The translations under genes and the position numbers were made by a program. The notes under the pieces are model-generated. The model was not told where the DNA came from, did not search any database, and worked only from the letters and a program-made list of their open reading frames with translations. From Clavelina lepadiformis (Eukaryota > Chordata > Ascidiacea > Aplousobranchia > Clavelinidae): DNA of 64,000 bases. The DNA lies in contig NC_135247.1 of NCBI RefSeq assembly GCF_947623445.1, forward strand, positions 16,122,501 through 16,186,500. The letters run 5' to 3'. Position 1 is the first letter of the stretch; each line of letters begins with the position of its first letter. Of this stretch, positions 11,852 to 24,970 are shown in pieces.

Positions 11852-13260
11852 AATAAGCAAAGACATGATCAGGTTGTATGTTGTTTATTTACAAGTATAC
11901 GATGCTGATATTTAACAGAAAAATTAATTCAAAAACGGATGTAGCATTAGGGGCTGCCATTACATTATAACTTTGTTAAGTTCGTCTATAGATTTTTTGT
12001 ATAATGTTTTTATAATTTCGTGTTTTCCAGGGATTCCTTGTTGAAGTTTTGCACAACGTCTCAAAATTCAACGCCTTTTCACCTCTTCTTTCATGTTTGA
12101 TTTCCATATACCTGCCCTTGTCTGCTTGTGCTTCATTACACTTCACAGCTTCCTATTTGTACATTGTATATATATTTCGGTTCCATGCCGCATAATGTTC
12201 TATTTTCAACATACAGTACTTGTGTGTTTGCAAATAAACAAACGTGGATAGCAGAAAATTTAGAAATTATAAATTTTGCATCTGTTTTGTTTTTCATGCC
12301 AAGCATTTATAAAAAAGATAACACGGGTATAGAAGCTGTAAGTTCGATTTTTTGTGACTACAATGCAACAAAAAAGAGTCGCATGGACAAATAGTAACCA
12401 ATTGCATTACCAAACTAAGTCAGTCGCTTGCTACCTTCACTTTTCAAACGCACTTTGCTTTGTTAGAGTTTTGTGCAAGACTCATGCTCAGTTCCACAAA
12501 GACAAGTTCAGTTGTATTGCGCAACACTTTCACAACATGGCAGTTTGCCCACAGTTGATTCGCAATCATGCGTTCTTAATCAAGTGCCGCATGCTTAACG
12601 CGTGTTCGGTCTACATAGAGATAGCTGATAATACAGTAACGGCAGTAACCTTCGTCTTTTATTTATTACGTATCATTCCAATACCTTTGGGAAAGAACTT
12701 CAAATCATATTTGAAGAGTATGCATGCAAGTCAACCTTATTATAACAATCGCAAACTTGAACGCTTTTCTTTGCCGCCGCAGAGATAGCATTTTCACGAA
12801 AGTTCAACAAATTTATTAAATAATCTAAAACGACAAGTTTTGTATCTCTTAGTACGCTTAGTTTAAATATTAGCTTTTTGGAATGGAATTTTCCACTTAT
12901 TCTTATCCAGATTTTTTCTTTCTAAGCCCTCCAGGAAAATCGTTAGAAGAACAACGTAAATCTGAACCAATTGCGTTCTGTTGCGTAATACGAAATCGAT
13001 GTTGATACGAAATGACGCAAGAAGTAAACGAATTTGAGGATACAACATAGGTTAGGGTAAAAGTAAACAAGTTATAGCCTTCTAAGTGCATTCAACAAAC
13101 TTCACTCAGGCAGCAATACGCATCGTGTATTGCTGGGCAATTATTTCAGGTATGGGTGCTCTGTCACCGGCTCGGTAACCTTCCGTTGGCTTATTTTGGT
13201 CGTTTGTTATGATCACGCGTCCTTCATGCGTGGCTAGCTGAGCGAAACGACGCTGCCTAA
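11852..13260. other. Receptor B 3' UTR and intergenic sequence
   Basis: AATAAA at 12233-12238 could end the receptor B message, about 390 bases after its stop. An open frame at 12354-12788 is discussed under rejected items. No other gene was recognised. Confidence 0.45.
12233..12238 (+). terminator. Candidate polyadenylation signal, receptor B
   Basis: A canonical AATAAA downstream of the receptor B stop and the first such hexamer on the coding strand that I noticed. Confidence 0.35.
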
Positions 13261-13264
13261 AGCG

Positions 13265-13400
13265 ATGCGATTGGTCAGCGAACAACTGACGTCATTACCC
13301 AGCTGATCGATATCAACAAGGATAGCCGAGTAACAAAGAACAGTTGCGACGACCGCCTATACAAGAAGGGTGGGCGAGGTTCAGTAAGAAGCACTCATAC
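13265..13400 (+). promoter_or_regulatory. Promoter region of the TP53INP gene (CCAAT and CRE)
   Basis: A GC-richer stretch contains an ATTGG CCAAT box at 13270-13274 and, 13 bases on, a perfect palindromic CRE TGACGTCA at 13287-13294. It lies about 300 bases upstream of the inferred 5' UTR exon end. The arrangement suggests CREB/ATF control, fitting a stress-response gene. The transcription start is not visible. Confidence 0.5.
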
Positions 13401-13596
13401 TTTCAATTGACTTTTGGCCTTTCTTGAGCATTTGGAGTATATGAGATTACTGCAGGCTCATGAAATATCTGTAACTGTAATTGCTCCGTGGTTTAGTGTT
13501 GTCAAGTGCGCATGAAACTGTATTTCTGTGAATCTTTTCCTACTCGACGTTGTTTTTTTGTTTCGAAATCGACAACAGTATAAAGAAAGTTTGAAG
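13400..13596 (+). other. Probable non-coding first exon of the TP53INP gene
   Basis: The next exon begins exactly with the start codon after an AG acceptor, so a 5' UTR exon must exist. A consensus donor GAAG|GTGAGT at 13596/13597 downstream of the CCAAT/CRE block is the best candidate. The left boundary is approximate. A trans-spliced leader is the alternative. Confidence 0.4.
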
Positions 13597-14384
13597 GTGA
13601 GTACACAGCAAGTATACAATATAGGCCTTAATGTTCCTTGTGGATTGCATACTACAAAGTTCTTGCTAAGCTGTTATAAGGTATTTTACGATTTGTTATT
13701 CATGGTTGGGCGAAGTTAATCGATAATTGCGCGAGTCAACTGTAGGCAGCGCAGCAGCTTTTTAAAGAGTCCCTCATGTTAGTCTCAACGTTGGATTAAG
13801 TCAAACTCCGTAATAGGACCCTTAACTAAATATTTTGGTAAATTGTTTAATTACTGTAAATACACTTATCAATATCAATGCCCTTACTAACCCGTACCTT
13901 ATTTTGTACCCGACAAATTTCTATTTTTAGCCTGCTCTCTCTCTTGTGGTTACATTTTTCCGGTGTAGGCAAATTGCTAGATTCCTTTATAAACACTGCG
14001 CAGCTGTTTCGATAGATTGCTCAGTGGTTTATGATGCAGCCGATTTCGACCATGTCTGCCGCAGTGTTATCTTACTAAATTATTCATTACGTTGATTCCC
14101 ATTTGTAGGTCTATACCTGTAGTAACCAAAACGTCACGCGGGCTGTGACGTTGTGCATACTACAAATTTGCTTTTTAAACTTCAAGCTGAACACTTTCCT
14201 GTTTGTTATTACGCTCAAAATTTGCATTCCAATTTACTTTGCAAAGTGCCATTATTTCACTTATAACGTAAAATAATAGACGACTAGGGATATCCTGTCT
14301 GCCTTGGTTATGTATGTTAATTATCTTTCATATTGTGTTTACGTTTTTCCTTCTTCTATTGTATAAAGTTGACTTCTTATGCAG

Positions 14385-17300
14385 ATGTTCAACACAATTG
14401 CTTATTGCCTTGGCTTCAGCAGCAATGGCTTGTCACCGATTGAAAACCCAGATCCAGTGGAGTTTATAACGAAGGATGCAGATGACCACTGGACATTGGT
14501 TGATATTGATCATGAAGGTATTGGCATCTTTGTTGCTGTGAGCAATTCCCGTTTTGCAAAATAAAAAAATAAGTTTTTATATTGCTATATTAAAACAAAT
14601 TTTTAAGTTTTTATATATCGACTGCCAATCGTAACAGTCACGCTTCATTGAATTGTGCTTATGTGATGAATGGTGGTCCAGGCTATGCTGTGCATGGCAC
14701 AGGAAATTACTAAGCATCAACAATTCACGATAATGTAAATGTGACGTAGATGCATACGTGGCATGTAGTCAGCACATCATCCTGGACTACTCAGATCACC
14801 TTCTGGTAATAATTAATATGCATCACCATGATCTCATCAAATTTTATAAACATTACATGGATGTTAGCTCAATTGATGCTTTATCAGCATGCATTGCGTT
14901 TCACACAAAAGAATCGAAACACTGTCTTCATAGTTATAGCGTACTGTGTAAATGTGGCTCTATTCAATGAAAATTCAACCCATATGATATTTTCTCAATT
15001 CAGTTGAACAAGGAAGTCTCCATCCCGCTTTTTCATTATAATTGCCGTAACTTGTTTGGCAAAAAATATTTCGTTGCTGATTTTACTGTGAAATTATATA
15101 GTTGTTCGAACTTTGGAAGTCATTTGTGAATCATTTTCAAAATTGGTCTTGGCACTTGATAAAAGAACTACTTTATTGCAGATAAGTGTGAGGTATATCA
15201 ATACCCTACTCCTCCACCATCGCCAAAGTTGGAGCAAAGTTGGCTTGTTACGCCCCCACCTTGCTTTAATGCAGGTGCAAATTTGTTCAATTTCAGTGTT
15301 ATACCATTCATTGTGACATTTTAATGGAACTTTCAAACGTTAGAGTTCAGGTCGTTAAATTGAACGATGTTTTCCTTCACAACTAAATCATAAAACGCGA
15401 CTGGTTTGTTGTAAAAACCAGAACTCAACTAGGTGCTTTCGGCTACGCAATTGTGTAAAAGGTTAAGACTTAAAGTTTTAGATATGTTGCGCTCATTTGT
15501 GATGTAGGTTTTTGTACGTTTTCGGCAGCTCAGGATATATGACACCAAGAAAAGCTTTCACCGTTGTACCTGAATAGCACAAAATTAACATGTTATAATA
15601 TTTGTATGGAAACTATGTCAAGCTTTTCGTATATATTTTCCGACCATTTTACTACAGCATATCATTTTTGTGCAGAAGACAACCAGGATTCACTGCAAAT
15701 GCTCAGCTCCAGAGAAAACCTACTGATAGAGCACCCCAGTATGTTTGTTTGTCCTAATGTAAATGAAGACGACACAGCCAACTCACAGAACAATGACACT
15801 GCCGCTCCTACCGCCGTTGTTCACAAGCATAAAGGGTAAGATGAATATGCCTTTATATTGTTGGTATCTATAGTCAAAACTCAAATTCTATTCTATCCAG
15901 GACGAAAAACAAACCTGTTGGTTTTAATTAACCTTCCGCTTAGTATTGGACTGTTGTCTCCGTTGTATAGCACAGCACCGCTCAGTGCTTCAACTACAAA
16001 AGTTAAAATCTCTCTAGGACAGTGGTTCTCAACCGGGGGTCCGCGGACCCCCAGGGGTCCGCGAAACGTTTTCAGGGGGTCCTTGAGAACTTCGAAATTT
16101 GCAACATAAAGTACGAGTTTTAAAAATTTTTTTGCTGTTTATCATTGCTTTTTGAAATAGGCTGGAACATTTGCTTAATTGCCTATTGTGATGGGACAAT
16201 ACGAAAGCTTATTGAGATTTATCACCCGCAGGGAAGGCCTATTGTGATGCACTAGATTGCGGATTATACGAGAAGACAGCTGGATACAGTGATTTTAAGT
16301 TGCTGGAGATTGCACATAATCGCTTTCTCAGTTTTAGCTTGTAACTAGCAGCTTGTTGTGAGCAAGGTATAGATAACGCTTTGAAATAAATAAAAATATC
16401 CGCATAGTTTTATGTTATTGTGAAGGAATAGCGCAGTTGTGCACCAAGACTATTAAGTAAAACTAAGCAAAGCAACATTTAAGTGCAGTTTCAGAACCCT
16501 TAGTTTGCTTAAACTTCAGGGGTCCGCCAACTGCTTTGACAGCACCAAAAGGGGTCCGCCAAGATCAGAAGGTTGAGAACCACTGCTCTAGGAGGTGCAA
16601 TCTCAACGAAAAAAAGCAAACAAAATATGCAAATATTAATTTACAGGCAAATTGAAACTAAACAACAGACCGACAAAATCATTTATTAGGCCTTACGCAG
16701 CGGAGTTTAGAATACAGTAGAAGCCCTTGAAATGCCACCAATGTAACCTTCAGCGCTGTTGTTAACCTGGCTAATTATAGCAGTAACGTAATTACAATAC
16801 TAATGCAAAACGTCTAATTAAAGACAGCAGGTGAATCGCGTTCCTTTGCGTTATTGTAAATGTAAACGATTGATTTCGACAAAATGTTAAATCTCCATCT
16901 AATACTGTTTGACCAAACCTTGCAATGTGATACATTTTGAAAGCACCGTTTTAAAAAATGTAATGTCAATGCGCTTTTTTGTTTTCCGTATCGGTTTCTA
17001 TTTTACACGCCCCTGGTCTCTTTTGTTACGCTGAAAAATCCCTTTTATACTACCGTTTCTTTTATTCTGTAGCTATATATAAATCAACCCCTTTCGACAC
17101 GACTTCAATTATTCGAACAGAAGTATGTTAACGCTGAGAGATGTATGAGAAGAAATGGTCGCCATGTCTGTTGTACAGGCAACCAATAAGGGAGTCTTTA
17201 GTACATTAAAACACAATCTCCAAGCACTGCCCAAACAGAGAGTGTGACTTTGTCTACATTAGTGGCCCCGGAAATCACACTAAAGTGACTGGTGTTGACA

Positions 17301-17604
17301 GGTTTTCCGGTATTGCGTATAAATGACTTGACTGTAGACAGGCATTGCTGCCAGCCGTGACTTAATTTTGCAAACCATAAACAAACCGTATTGACTGACA
17401 ATTACTATCCTTTTTAGAATTCCCACGACGCTACGTCGCTCTCAACGTAGGGCTGCTAGACAGGCGGCATCAGTTCTTTCTCAACAAAATCGAAGACGCA
17501 ATAACCAGCAGTTTAAACATACTAACAGTGACGTTGGGCGACGTAACAACAAAGGATTTCAAAAAATGCGCCAAATTGTTCAGCAACCGCGCAAGCGCTG
17601 CTGA
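14385..17604 (+). CDS. TP53INP: Tumor protein p53-inducible nuclear protein (TP53INP1/2 family)
   Basis: Complete, 190 residues, four coding exons: 14385-14517, 15182-15274, 15676-15835, 17418-17604. The start follows the acceptor directly, giving MF as in vertebrate TP53INP1/2. Family landmarks occur in order: an LC3-interacting region in DDHWTLVDID (W36 to V39), the SWLVTPPPCFNAG block (residues 64-76), ENLLIEHPSM (89-98), and a basic C-terminal region rich in Arg and Gln. In vertebrates these proteins shuttle between nucleus and autophagosomes, bind LC3/GATE16 and promote autophagy and stress responses. The same role here is inferred from the conserved LIR. The protein is shorter than vertebrate TP53INP1 (about 240 residues). 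The last intron carries a hAT-like element (16020-16585). Confidence 0.93.
16020..16585. mobile_element. hAT-like non-autonomous element with perfect 8-bp duplication
   Basis: Termini are inverted copies: CAGTGGTTCTCAACC at the left and GGTTGAGAACCACTG at the right. The flanks are identical CTCTAGGA duplications (16012-16019 and 16586-16593). The ends match the hAT terminal consensus. Inner sub-terminal repeats around GGGGTCCGC occur at both ends. At 566 bp it has no transposase frame. It sits in the last intron of the TP53INP gene. Confidence 0.93.
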
Positions 17605-20600
17605 TTGTATTGTTCTCATTTTCAATGTTGTTCTTGTGGCCTTAGTTGTTTAGGAAAAGCTTTTGTTTTTTTTTCATTGGTGTACGTTTTTGTAAAGATA
17701 TTAGGCGTTTATGTAAGTTATTAGTATGTGTATGTGTGTATATAACATCAATATCAGTCCTTTTGGTCATAAAATGTTACTGTTGTGTATACTACAAACA
17801 AAATGGCAGACACTGCCGAAAAACAGCCTCGCTTGCTACCTACCAAAAATACTCATTATAGATTCACTAACAAATTAAATGTGTTAGGTAAGCTTACTTG
17901 TATTTACACTATTAAATTGTAGCTCTTTACGTAGAAAAATATAAGAAAAAGTTTGTGTTGTGTTGCGTACCTTAATATTGCCGTTTGTTGTTCCAATAAC
18001 TTGCGCTTGTTGTAAACAACGAAATTTCACTCCTGATAAGGTAGTGCACGGATTGGACCGATGTGACTGTAGAAAAACCTAGCTCCAACCTTTTCTTATT
18101 TTTCTCTCGGACCTTTGATAAATTTTGCAGATTGACAAAAGGTCATCAGTTTTAGTTATTTTTGGATGCACGTGTTTGTATATCTTTGCTGAACTGTGTT
18201 TTTTATGTATAACGAAATGTTCATTTGTGGCTTGTACTTAATATTCCTTTCACAAACAAAGTTTTATTTTCTAAAAATTACATTGTTATTTGCTTTTTGA
18301 ACATATATAAATATATACAGTACATACCTACGCCACTTCATTACTCTTATATCGTGCATGTGCTTATGGTAAATTTACTTTATAAGTTGGGTTGCTTTAA
18401 AACTACGTATGTATACTGACAGCTGTGTGTTGTAACTTCAGATCAAAATTGACTGTGCATGAACCAACGCCGTTAGCAGCAGTGCTTCTGCATCAGCGGC
18501 ACGCTACCTCCACCTTGCGGTTATACGAATACTGTGGTTTCACATGATTCGCTCGTCGCTTATGTTGAGTTTAACAAGAATAATAGCAAAGTTGTAATGC
18601 GCCTAAATTCGACATTTTTTCGAACAAATTTTGTTGCAAAGTTGTATAGTTATAGTTATACTTTTGCTAATGAGTGTATGTTACACTTACTTGTAATTTA
18701 TGGCATTTTAAACGTTTTAATTGGACAATTTGGTTTAACAAACACGCTCGATACTAAGTTATTATCTCAAATTTGCAATATCAGTTCTTAAATTGTGTGA
18801 TGCTATTTTTAACTTGGCTACTGTTTAAATTATTTTACAAATTTTAATTGCTTGCTTGGTGATTCGATACAAAATCTATGCGGTCGAAATTAGTTAACTT
18901 GATTGGCTATTTGCAATATACTTGTTAAATTTTAAACCTAAGAACCTTTTTTTATTGTTGAATATAATGAAACTTTGTACATTGTAATGAAAAGTGTTTA
19001 ACAGTTGACATTTTACAAGAAACAAATGTTTTGCTACATCAAGCTCCCGATCCCAGTTTAGAATCAAGACTAACTTTTGCGGGCAATTTTTTTTTCTTTG
19101 CTGCAGCTTAAAAAATATGGATATTTGTCTTTTCTACAAATTTTACAATTTAGTGTATAAACTTATCAAAATTTTGCCTGCATTTCGAATAATGCCGTTT
19201 TTGTTTGATACCTTTACCGAAATCCTGTTTATTTAACCTTTCGACATGAATTGTCTACAAATTTTTCCGTTAAGTGTGCCCGTTCCTATCTTCTACACTA
19301 CAGAGAATGGAATGTGTCGTTCAAAAAGGGATTCTAATAAATTCAACAGCATTTCAATTCTATGTTCTGTTTATTTTAAGTTGTGCTTAACAGTTGATTG
19401 GTTAGGCTCAATATTTAAAAAAATGCTGATTTCGTTTGCCAGATAAATTCAAACTTTAAAAATTATTCGCCCTTGTTCAGCCACACTTTTTTCCTTGCAC
19501 CTGGATGTTACCAGTTGCAACTAGCATTGTAATTTACTAATCCAGCCGTTCTTAGCCTTTTTAATCTCATTTCCCACTAAAGTCAACCACCAAATCTCCG
19601 CCTTTGATTTTTAAAACTTTTTCAACTGAACTGTACGTAAACGCTAACGCTATTGTCTGGCTGGAGCTAAATTACTGTAAGCCTAAACACTTCTATACAA
19701 AATGGAACGTTACTAACCAAACACTTCTGTTTAATGAATTTATAGCAATCACACCTGGCAAATTTATAACACAATGAAACTGAAATGCGAATTTAAGTAT
19801 AATTACATGTTTTTCTTAATGCCAGTGCAGCAGAATCATCTCAGTAATAAAGGATGATGAGACCGGTGTCGTGGTCGACAATATTGCAAATCTAACGTAC
19901 CTAGTCTTTTCAAGCAAGTTATCGGTGATATGCTCATGCACCTCTAACAGGTTTAGGTGCATCAGCACAGAATTTGAACTTTGGCAACATCAAATTGTGA
20001 TTAAAAATTTATAGCACAGGCTACTTTTTTATCTCTGACTGTAAAATTTTTCAAGTTGAAAATGTAATAATGATAAAAACATGCATATATATACAAATCC
20101 ATTTAGTAGTGCACTTGTTTGGTTATAGCGTTTGACTTTTTTATGCATATGCAGTAAGTTATGTTTGCAAAGGAATTGCAAAAGTTTATGATTTCTCAGC
20201 TAAACTTTTGAAATTTTCCACTGATGGAAAATTTCCTTCGGTTCAGAACCGCAGTACTACTCGATTAAACAAAGCTTGCCGCTGTCACCGTGCGGTAGAA
20301 ATTTTTCTATGTCAAGCTAAACTGTAAAAATAAATCAACAACCAGCATGAGTATGTGTTTTAAAAGTTAAAATTACTGTCAAAGCTTTTGTTATGATTAT
20401 CTTTTGTTTGTATCTCCAGTAAACATGGTCAGCAGAATATATGCAACGTGCGCTAAATGTAAGTTAAAAACAAATAAGGCTAAAAAACTTTTAAATATAA
20501 TTAGACTATTTTGATGAAGCAATCACATGTTCAACAAAATTTTGGCATGCAGCTTAAAGCAAGCATGTTTGTTTGATAACTGGACGGAACTGATTTTAAA

Positions 20601-22529
20601 AATAGCCTTCGTTTATTTCAAATTGGCTTTGGTTTTTCACATATCTTGCATCTCTGTTTTTACATAGCCTACTATTAGGCCTACTGCAATAGATTAACTT
20701 TTAAGATAAGCGTTCTTCAGCACGAAAGAAATTGTTTTCCCTACATAGCACTTATTTGCTGCTAAGTAATTTGTGTGATAGAAAAACTTACCAATATTCT
20801 TGATCTTTGAGAGAAAAGCGGTAAAATGCACACGTATAATACCAAACATCGTATGTCTACTTTCACATATTAGGAAACTTTAACCCCCTTGATGGTGTAT
20901 TATGTTTGAGCCTGTTCTAATATGCATGACACACCAAAGTCTGCTACATAATATGGCTATCAAAGCGTCATTGTTGTCACTATCTTCAAATGAATTGGAA
21001 TATAGATGGAAACGCTCCCCTTGCAAGTTGCAACTGTTCAGTCATAGCTCATCATTGGTTAATGCTACAGTAGTCATCTGGTTGTCATCCTGGTTGCCGA
21101 AGAGGTAAAAACCTAACTTGCCAAATTAATTTTTCACAACTCTACTACCTTCGCACAAGTTCTTTTACCAAGCAGTCCTTCACTACTGACAGTCTCCAGG
21201 CCGTAGTCTCATACTGATTTCTATATATTAATTACTTTTTCCTACTAGCATTTTGTCATAAATTTCTACTTTTTGCTTCTCTGTAACCAGTGGGGCAAAC
21301 CATTGGGATTACTGCAATGCAATGCTATTCCGAAACCAGTTTACTCAAAGTTGTTAAGTTTATTCAAAACATATCACCCAAGCTGTTGCGTTTTCTTAAA
21401 ACTTAACCTTTTCAATAAACTAACTAATACTGTAATTATTATCAAAATGTCCACGTGAAACATTAGTTCGCATGGTTCTTGCCATTATTCAACGGTGCAC
21501 ATTTTTACGTTTTCTTTCTGGATGTCAATTAACAGTCGCCATTTCCCTTGTTTACGCTCTAGCAAACAGCATCTTTATGGGCCCTGGTCCCTCGATGTCA
21601 CCCGCTTTGATCACACAAGAAACCAAGAAACGATGTTGTCATGACCTCAAAACTCAAATACGAAATTCAAGTAATTAGGGCTTTATTAAAAACAGAACAG
21701 AACAGTCCTAAAACAAAATATAATCAGTTAGCTATATAATACTTATATATATATATAAACTCGTACTATTGAGCAACCGACCCGCTGACAGTGCGCTTAC
21801 AATTGAACGACGTTCTACAGATGAGACCAACACAATTATAGCGGCGGACCAATTAAGGCGGCGTGATTATGCGTGAGGCAAACAAAACAAAGGAATGTCA
21901 CCACAGATGTCATAGGGAAAGAAATGGAAAAACATAAGATCTCGGAAAAAATGCGCAAACCGCCATTGAAATGGTACGAACAGGTATTCCACGCTCAATA
22001 ATCACCGGCAACGCATACCACAAACTTGGTGATACCAGTGACAATGACAAAACATTCTATGTGAAATACAATAAGGCACTTGGTATTATAATGTGTCAGC
22101 AGTGCTAGCAATTATTTCAGATTACTCGTGAGTTTTTTGTATGGAGGTATATGGTATGGCTTTCTCGTCAACAAAATGCTGATTTTCGGTTTCTTTTGGG
22201 TCTTACTTTTATTTTGACAAATTTAAGTAATGGAATATTTATTTGCTTTAGTTTCAATTTTATATAGAATTACGATAGTTTTTTGATTTGCATAAAGCAA
22301 AAACATATTTTTAATATGAGTTACTGATAATTGCCAATGAATCAAACCATAATATATACTTTCAAGTCATTGAGCATTTTTATCAATTTTTATTGGAACA
22401 TTTTTGATATTTTTTAATAAATAAAGGTTTGACACGCAATAAAGACATTTGCTAGCCAAGCTGTTAGCGTTTATATGAAGTATTGCAGACTTATCTTATT
22501 ATCCATTATGGTGTCGAGATTTGGTATCG

Positions 22530-22620
22530 AGATTAGGCGCCCCACCCGCGCCGCGGACATGGCGGTTTTGGGATAGCCTGGATTTCTTGTAAACATGTGA
22601 AAAAGAAAGGTGAAAGCGTT
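22530..22620 (+). promoter_or_regulatory. Candidate GC-rich promoter patch with YY1-type motif
   Basis: GGCGCCCCACCCGCGCCGCG is followed by ACATGGCGGTTTT; ATGGCGG is at 22559-22565. YY1-type sites of this orientation often mark transcription starts of housekeeping genes. A weak donor-like AAG|GTGAAA follows at about 22609. Assignment to GNAS, 12 kb downstream, is speculative. Confidence 0.25.
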
Positions 22621-24815
22621 AAGTTAGCGACGCTTACCCAGAATTTTTGTAAATACAAAAAGTTTTATCAATACTAAGTATTTTTTGGTTTTTTATTATT
22701 TTACAAAATTGTCCTTGAAAAGCTTAGGTTCGGCACAGTACGGTACTAGAGCGACGTTACCGGTAATAGGCTAGCAGGTTTAGCCTTTGTGTAGCCTAAC
22801 ACAGCGCCCTGAGGCACATTCGAGTAAGCTAGTAAACTAGTGATTGCTTAGACGCGCGTTTCAAGCGCTTTACTTACCGTAGTACAGCCAATTTGCTTGG
22901 TTTTTGATTGTATGTACATGCAAGCAACAAGCTAAATCTGGTAGTAGGCCTATATGTGAGTACTGAGTAGTTACCAGGAGGGGATGGGGGGAGGTTTGTT
23001 ACTCAAAAGCAACAAACTTTGCAAGATGGGCCAAATTGAGCTGCTTTTGTCTGCGAGTAAGGCTACCGGTGATGTTATCAAGGTTTCTGGTTGTAGATTT
23101 TAAAATAATTTTAGTGTCCAAAGTTTTTACCACAGAAAAACACAAATAATTGCAATTGTTTGTTGGATATCCATTTCAAAACAGGTTTGTTCTGACCTAT
23201 GTGAGGGATCACGCACTCTGCACACCAGACTGGATTGTACAGTAGTATGGGAGTTTTTAGGAGAAATGGTGCGTATAAAGACACAAATTTGCGTGCACGG
23301 AAACCTCACTTCTTTGTTTATTATAAATTTGCATAAAGATAAAAAAGTTCGGCGTGCAGAGGGATAAATCTTGTGTGTGCAGGTGCCGCACTTTTTCGCC
23401 ATACTATGCGCAACAAACTAGTCTTTATTTCATGGCAGGATTCGCTGGTATCTCTGGTGTGCAACAGGTAGCCAAGTGTGCACCTATTCAATCTATTTTT
23501 TGTGCATTTCTAAGCTAACGTGTGTAACACTTTGATGATTAAATATTTTTCAGAATGTTAGCTTACTTGTGACTTCATCCCCGTTATGATTACGCCTATT
23601 TCCCTGCTATGTGTTTCGTGCAAAGCGATTGGACTTAGATAACACTTCAGTAGTAGCTTCCGAATATATACTTTAAACAAGCTGAGTAGTCTTTATGTTT
23701 ATAATCCCTTCTTAGTAGCATCTCGCTTTAATGGCTACCAAAAATGCCAAGTCACAGTATTGAATTGTTTATCATTTGAACGTACTTTTATGTGAAAATA
23801 GCTTTAGAGTTTTGACTATTGAGTTGCTGTTTATTTCTTTCTGAATTATGGCCTATGAAAAGTGCAAAAAGTTTGCTTGAAGTTTATATCGGATGTGCAG
23901 CTACCAAGACATACAGACTGGGCGTCAAGCTTGTGTAGTGTAGTAGGTAACAAGTCATGAAATGTTTGTGTTTCTTGCATCCGCTAATTGGCCATAGTGG
24001 AAAGTGTGGTACATACAATTTTTTATCTTTACACCGATTTATAATAAATAAACAAAGAAACACTGGCCACTTGGATGCCAATTTGTAATAAATAAACAAC
24101 GACTCTTGGCACACCTAAGCTCTTATTGATAACTGCCGTACCTGTCAGTCAAGCTGATTGGCAGGAAATTTTATGTTGGTGTAACTGTTATTTATGTTTG
24201 TTGGTTATGTTGGATTGAAAAGTGTATGAGGAGGTTAAAAACCTGGGAACTGCAATGTGCGAATAAACCCAAAAATTTCTCAGGTTCCTTGGAAATAGGT
24301 TCCCACAGTGAAGTTTCAAAATTTGGCATAACGCTTCTAAAGGAACTGACTTGAAAAAATATCATACCTGCAAAATGTATTTCATTAAATAAATGACGTT
24401 GCACTGACATGTTTTTTCTAAATGATTTGCACTCGTGATTGTAATTCGTTATCTTTTGGGCTCGTTTTCCTCCAAACAGCTAACGTTTCAATCTGGGCTG
24501 TAGCTTATCTTTGTTCTACATGGGTTGTGGTGTCGAACAGAGCTAGTTTCTCTTGTGTGTGCTGTGTTGGATCTTATAAATTATAAAAATGCATGAAGAT
24601 AAACACCACACTTGGCTACAAAACTAGTTTATTTTCCTGATGTATTTTAATAATAAAATACAATAAATCACAATATTGAGCCTTCATTTGTCTAACCTAA
24701 TGTAAATTTTTGTGATTTTATAGCACCAAAAATTGTGGTTTGAAACTTTTCGTATTGACACCATTTATTTTCAACATTTTTATTGGTACTGTGAGATAAG
24801 GCCTACAGTTGTTGG

Positions 24816-24970
24816 CAATGTTCCCTCTAAACTACACATGAATTGAAAATAAAATAAACGCATAATAATGGCCACAGTGCGCATGTCTGATGTTGCTCAC
24901 ATTGGTCCAAGGGACCGCTCAGGGAGTTAGTGTGTTAGCTCAGACTCGTGAAAAATTAGAGGGAACATTG
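24816..24970. mobile_element. 155-bp hAT-like MITE
   Basis: Terminal inverted repeats CAATGTTCCCTCTAA and TTAGAGGGAACATTG are exact. They are flanked by perfect 8-bp duplications GTTGTTGG (24808-24815 and 24971-24978). Duplication length and CA..TG ends fit the hAT superfamily. Confidence 0.93.

Noticed and set aside
12354..12788. Open frame of 144 codons on the plus strand downstream of receptor B
   Set aside because: It is the longest single open frame, but it has no recognisable domain, has a Cys/His/Phe-heavy composition typical of translated AT-rich DNA, and lies in or after the receptor B 3' UTR.
20419..20460. Exon-like segment between TCTCCAG and AAATGTAAGT
   Set aside because: It has good splice signals, but only about 40 bases with no recognisable coding content and no neighbouring exons to join.
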